A stretch of DNA of 64,000 nucleotides from Rhizomys pruinosus (taxonomy: Eukaryota > Chordata > Mammalia > Rodentia > Spalacidae). Shown one piece after another: positions 59,526 through 64,000 of this stretch. A model generated the notes under the pieces. The model saw only the letters and a program-made list of their open reading frames with translations, was not told where the DNA came from and ran no database searches. Location: NCBI GenBank assembly GCA_009823505.1, contig VZQC01007119.1:38574-102573 (forward strand), written 5' to 3'. Both the position numbers and the translations under genes were made by a program. The number at the start of each line of letters is the position of its first letter. Within the stretch, counting starts at the first letter, position 1.

Positions 59526-60457
59526 ACATCTTTTCATATCTTGGAAACTTCTTTTTGTTTTTCCTGCCCTCCAATTATAAGAAATGTGGTCTACATAAAT
59601 GGAGAGCTGGTCAGTGGAGGTTGGGACCAACCCCACAACGGGTTAGTCAGTCCACTCTTCTCTTGAAGAAGCTGGGAGAGAGCTGGCCTGCCTAGCTCTG
59701 TCATCTGTCCTCTTCCCCCTGGATTTGTCTTTTCCTCCTATTCATCACTTGCTCATATCCCAGACACCAATGGCGCCATGCAATGTGTACACAGACACAC
59801 AAAAAACTATCATTTTTAGAAAGTACGAAAAGGTTGGAGACGGGGCGTGGTAGAACCGCCTTTGAATACCTACACTTGGGAGCAGAGGGCAGGCGATCTT
59901 GTGAGTTCAAGGCCATCCTGGTCATGCATGAGTGAGTCACCAGGCCAGCTGGGCTGGCTACAGGGAGACACCCTGTCCGTCGAAAAGACAAAAATAAAAT
60001 AAAAAAAATAATAATAAAAAGATAAAAGATTGGAGAATGGCTCAAGCAGTGGTTAAGACACTTGCTGTCCTTTACTGCAACCAGGTTTGATTTCCCAGCA
60101 CCCACATGGCAGCTAACAAAACTATAACCCCACATTCCGCACCATCCTCTTCCTGGTCTCTTGGGGCATTGCATCATGTGTGTATGTACATATACATAAG
60201 GCAAATAAATACTCATATGCAAGCCGGAGCATGGGTGGCCGCAAGGCCCTTTAAATCTAGCAAGCATCGGGAGGCAGAAGGCAAAGGTGCGGATCTTGTG
60301 AAGCGTCAAAGGCCAGTCTGGGTTAACGCCACTCAGACCCTGGTACTCAAAAAAGGCAAAAAAAAACAAAAACAAACAAAAACTGAAACTAAATATAAAC
60401 AGTACAAAAGTGCAGGAACCGGAGGGAGGCCATAAGAAAATTGTCACGCCCCACTGC
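59526..60457 (+). repeat. Large duplicated block, copy 2 (about 930 bp)
   Basis: It matches 55710-56640 along its length, including the SINEs at 59835-60020 (B1), 60030-60210 (B2) and 60222-60400 (B1). Differences are mainly short indels on both sides. A 248-codon minus-strand reading frame across it is a repeat artefact. Confidence 0.85.
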
Positions 60458-60549
60458 CCCCTGCAGCACTCTGAGGAATCCCCCTAATCTTTTAGGGACC
60501 TCAGTTCTGGCCAAACCAGATTTGTGGCTCCAACACAGAAAAGAGCTCT

Positions 60550-61977
60550 AGGGGCTGACTGAGATGGCTCAGTGGGAAAAGTCCCTTGCCATGAAGCCTG
60601 AAGGCCAGAGTTTGAGCTCTACCCACAAGGCAGGAGAGAGACAACTCCCAGGAAGTTATCCCCCGACCTCCACATTCACACACCCCACAGATTACACATT
60701 AAATAAATATAGGAGGGCTTGGGGAAGCTGGCCTAAGCGGTTAAGAGCAACTGACTTTTGCCCTCTTGGAGAGAAACCGGATTGTTCGATGCCCACCACA
60801 TGGGCAAGAGCTGAGAACCGTCTTTTACTCCCAGTTCCAGGGGAAGCCGAAGCCCTCTTCTGACCTCCGGGCGATTGGCACAACACGGGTATACAAACCT
60901 CATGCCAAAAACAGTAGATTCATACACACAATAAAAAGAAATAAAAATTAAAAAAAAAAATAATAAGAGAAAACATGTTCATACTAGGCAGTAATGAGCA
61001 AGAGTGGAGGTTTTTAATAAAGTGTTGGGGTTTTTTGGGGGGAGAATTTTTGAACAAACACAAAAAAAAAAACAAAAGGGTTCCCATGTCTCCCACAGCT
61101 CGCCTGAACACTTGATAGGTAGACCATGCTGGCCTTGAAACATCCACAGAGATCTGCCATGCCTCTGCCTCCAAGTGCTGAGATTACAGGCATGTGGATA
61201 CATCCTGGCCCAAGAGTTGTAAAATAAAGGTATAAAAACCCAGGGAGAAAGGTACTCAGAAGTAGAACATTAACTCCACAGTATGAGTGTGTGCTTCTCA
61301 AAGAGCCCTCCTTGTCTTTACAAACAATAGTCACATCAGCCCTGTGGCCCTGGAGACTTGAGCGTCAAACCTTGCACACTGGTTTCAGAGTAGGCCGCAA
61401 ATGAGAATTGGCCTCCATTAAGCTTGGCCTGTGAACCAATGATCGGTGGCTATTTTTCTGAGTGTTGAGTGATGTGAGAAGGGCCAGCCCACTGTGGTTA
61501 TTAATGCAACCCCCGAGTAGCAAGCAACAACCTCACAATCAACCCAACCCCCGGGAAGGTTATTCTTTACTGTAATAATAAAGCAGGGTTGAAGGGCTGG
61601 AGAGATGGGCCCTAGCGGTTTAAGAGGCGCCGACCGCTCTTACATGAAGACTGGGTTCGATCCCCAGCCACCCACCTGGTGCAAGCTGAGAACTAGTCTA
61701 AACTCACTCCATTCCGGTAACTACCAGTGTCCCAGGAGAACTCCAGGTCCAGGGGAATCGCCTCCCTTTTGATCTCCACGGGCACTGCACGCCACAGGGT
61801 ACTGACATCTATGTCCTCTCTGACCTCCACAAGCACAAGCACACACACATACAAAAATAAACAATAAAAATAAAAAAAAAAAGCAGGTTGAAGAGGCCGG
61901 GGCCGTGGTGGCACAAGCCTTTAATCCTAGCACGTTGGGAGGCACAGGCAGTTGGATCTTTTGAGTTCAAGGACAGC

Positions 61978-62014
<37 letters not shown>

Positions 62015-63340
62015 CAGGTTGAAAAATAAATAAATAAATAAAGTAAAATAAAAAGAAAGCGGGTTGAGCCGGGTGTGGTGGCACATGCCTTTAATCCTAG
62101 CACTCGGGAGGCAGAGGCAGACAGATCTTTGTGAATTCAAAGCCAGCCTGGTCTACACAGTGAGTTGCAGGGCAGCTGGGGCTACAGGGAGACCCTGTCT
62201 CAAAAAGACCAAAAAAAGAAAAAAGAAATAAAGAAAGCAGGTTGAGCACGGGCCATGGGCCAGGGGAGCAAACCAGTAAACAGCATTCTTCCATGGCCTG
62301 TGCTTCAGCTTCTGCCTCCAGGTTCCTGCCCCGAGTTCCTACCTTGGGCCTCTTAATCAATGAACTGTGACCTGGGAGATATGAGCCAAATAAATCCTTT
62401 CCTCCCCAGGTTGGTATTGGTTGGAATGTTTTGTCACAGCAATTGAAGAGAAACTAGAATACACATATACCACCTTAGTGGATGTGTGTGTGTGCTGTCT
62501 GGTGTGTGTTGTGTGCGTGAGCATGCACATGCATGTGAGTGTGGGCACACGTGTGAAGGTCAGAGGACAGCTCTAGTTGAGGCAGGGTCTCCTTTTTTTC
62601 TGCTGTTCAAGTTCTCCTGTGTCCACCTCCCATCTCACTGTAGAAGTGCTGGAGTCACAGCTGCACTTTTGTATGTGTATGAATGTACTGTCTGCTTGTA
62701 GGTTTGTGCACCCTTGTCATGCAATGCCGCAGAGGTCAGAAGAGGGCGTTGGATTCCCCTGGAACTGGAATTAAAGATGGTTCTTAGCCGCCATATGGGT
62801 GCTGGGGATCGAACCCAGGTCCTCTGCAAGAGCAGTTGGCGCTCTTAACCACTGAGCCATGTCTCCAGTCCCTATAGCTGCACTTTTAATATGGGCTCTG
62901 GAAATCAGCTCAAGCTACACGGCAAATGTTTTTACCTGCTGAGCCAGGTCTCTGGCCCTTTACTGTCTTCAAAGGGTTTGCTGAGGAATGTAAATGAAGG
63001 CACAAGGTGGTTCCTAAGAGGGCACCTGACAAGACTACAATTGATAGAACATAGCTGTAGGTCACAGAGGTGCAAGAGGGCCCAGACCTTCATTGTCTGA
63101 GCTTTCTAGAGAAAGCCTGGGGAAGAAAGGAGGTTGTATGGTCTTAAGCCTGATTCATTGTTATTTTATTTTATTTTTATTTTTTATTTTTTGGTCTTTT
63201 CGAGACAGGGTCTCCCTGTAGCCCCAGCTGTCCTGGAACTCACCTTGTAGACCAGGCTGGCCTTGAACTCACAAAGATCTGCCTGCCTCTGCCTCCCAAG
63301 TGCTAGGATTAAAGGCGTGCGCCACCACGCCCAGCCATTG
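60550..63340. repeat. SINE and repeat field near the window end
   Basis: B2 60550-60710 (+, diverged), B2 60720-60950 (+), B1 61065-61215 (-), B1 62069-62230 (+), part of the TG...CA-type repeat in reverse (62235-62462), a TG run near 62482-62515, B2 62670-62875 (-) and B1 63190-63340 (-, intact). Confidence 0.75.
61231..61995 (+). repeat. Second duplicated block, copy 2
   Basis: It repeats the 58275-58990 order: the same opening, then a B2 (61595-61860) and a B1 (61897-61980), ending in a poly(A) run of about 34 bases at 61980-62013. Confidence 0.8.
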
Positions 63341-63484
63341 CTGTTTTAACACAAACTTTCCAGGTAGGGAAGGAATATTATTTCTATCTTAGCAAACTTC
63401 CCAGCAGTGTTGCTTGGACTGGACTTGTTGCTTCTCATTTGGCAAGAGGTTTCCTTCCACAGCGTCTGGAGCGAGCAGCTTTAA

Positions 63485-63858
63485 CCTAGTTTGCTTCTCT
63501 GCTGCTATGATGAAAATACTCTGACCAAAACCAAGTTTGAAAGGAAAAGATTCATTGTATACATCCTCATTACAGTTGATCCTTGAGAGAAGCAGGGGCA
63601 GGAACTGAAGTGCAGACCACATAGGAACCTTGCTTACTGACTTGTTCCCCTGGCCTGGCCACAGCCTGATTTCTTATATAACCTAGAATCACCTGCACAG
63701 GAGTGGCACTACCCAGTGTGCTGGGTCTTCCCACATTACCCAATCAAGACAATACCTCACAGTCATGCCCATAGGCCAGTCCGATAGGGTAAATTCCCCA
63801 ATTGATGTTCCCTCTTGGCAAGTGTGTCAAGTTGAGCACTGAAGCCACCTAGCACAGA
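63485..63858 (+). repeat. TG...CA-type dispersed repeat, another copy
   Basis: CTAGTTTGCTTCTCTGCTGC...GTGTCAAGTTGAGCACTGAA with CCACCTAGCACA is the same unit as at 3392-4003 and 5546-6218. After it, 63859-64000 is unassigned and ends in a poly(A) run at the window edge. Confidence 0.7.
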
Positions 63859-64000
63859 CTCCTTTAATTTTTAATGTCTCTGTAACTTTCCCTGTCTTTC
63901 TAACCCTCCTCATTCACAATACATATCTGACAATAGTCTCATACCTGAAATTATAATAAGCTCCTACAACCAATGAGAACTCATCAAAAAAAAAAAAAAA

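Noticed and set aside
59701..60447. 248-codon minus-strand reading frame
   Set aside because: It runs through a B1, a B2 and another B1 in a duplicated, indel-rich block. Its composition is that of antisense SINEs and poly(T), with no domain.
52790..64000. A neighbouring gene such as TM4SF19, expected downstream of UBXN7 in other mammals
   Set aside because: No exon with matching protein text or consensus splice borders was found; the gene probably lies beyond the window.

Overview
The window is mammalian nuclear DNA from a muroid rodent. The evidence is its density of B1, B2, B3/B4 and ID SINEs plus rodent L1 pieces. The B2 copies carry a subfamily signature (a doubled ACTCCAGTTCCAGG box) and look young, with CpGs retained. 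I cannot name the species; nothing points specifically to mouse or rat. There are no bacterial, plasmid, CRISPR or operon features.

One real protein-coding gene is present: the 3' three quarters of UBXN7 (UBX domain protein 7, a p97/VCP adaptor) on the + strand. Nine coding exons lie at 3219-3286, 15802-15867, 18483-18595, 27208-27354, 29366-29456, 30064-30191, 36467-36860, 36991-37070 and 41574-41735. All have GT-AG borders and compatible phases, and they join to 415 complete codons plus TAA. They encode the pre-UAS linker, the UAS domain, the UIM, the acidic linker and the C-terminal UBX domain. The N-terminal UBA part (about 74 residues) lies upstream of the window. A long, repeat-poor 3' UTR probably follows the stop and may end at the AATAAA at 52759.

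Layout: 1-3218 is an upstream intron packed with SINEs. 3287-15801 is a 12.5-kb intron with a composite TG...CA-ended repeat (3392-6218), L1 pieces and many SINEs. 18596-27207 is an intron holding an antisense, broken retrocopy of SOCS7 (coding-derived part 25270-25718). 27355-29365 carries a 17-copy, 29-bp minisatellite next to the acceptor of the UAS exon. 30192-36466 and 37071-41573 hold further SINEs, an L1 3' end, a purine tract and a Tigger-like DNA-transposon fossil. 41736-52780 is the candidate 3' UTR. 52780-64000 is intergenic, repeat-rich and of visibly poor base quality.

I found no previously undescribed biological system. The observations most worth checking are the tandemly duplicated 5' splice site of the first exon, the minisatellite plus decoy acceptor before exon 29366-29456, the SOCS7 retrocopy, and several noisy duplications beside single Ns that look like long-read gap-filling artefacts. 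One of these sits just after the UBXN7 stop codon.
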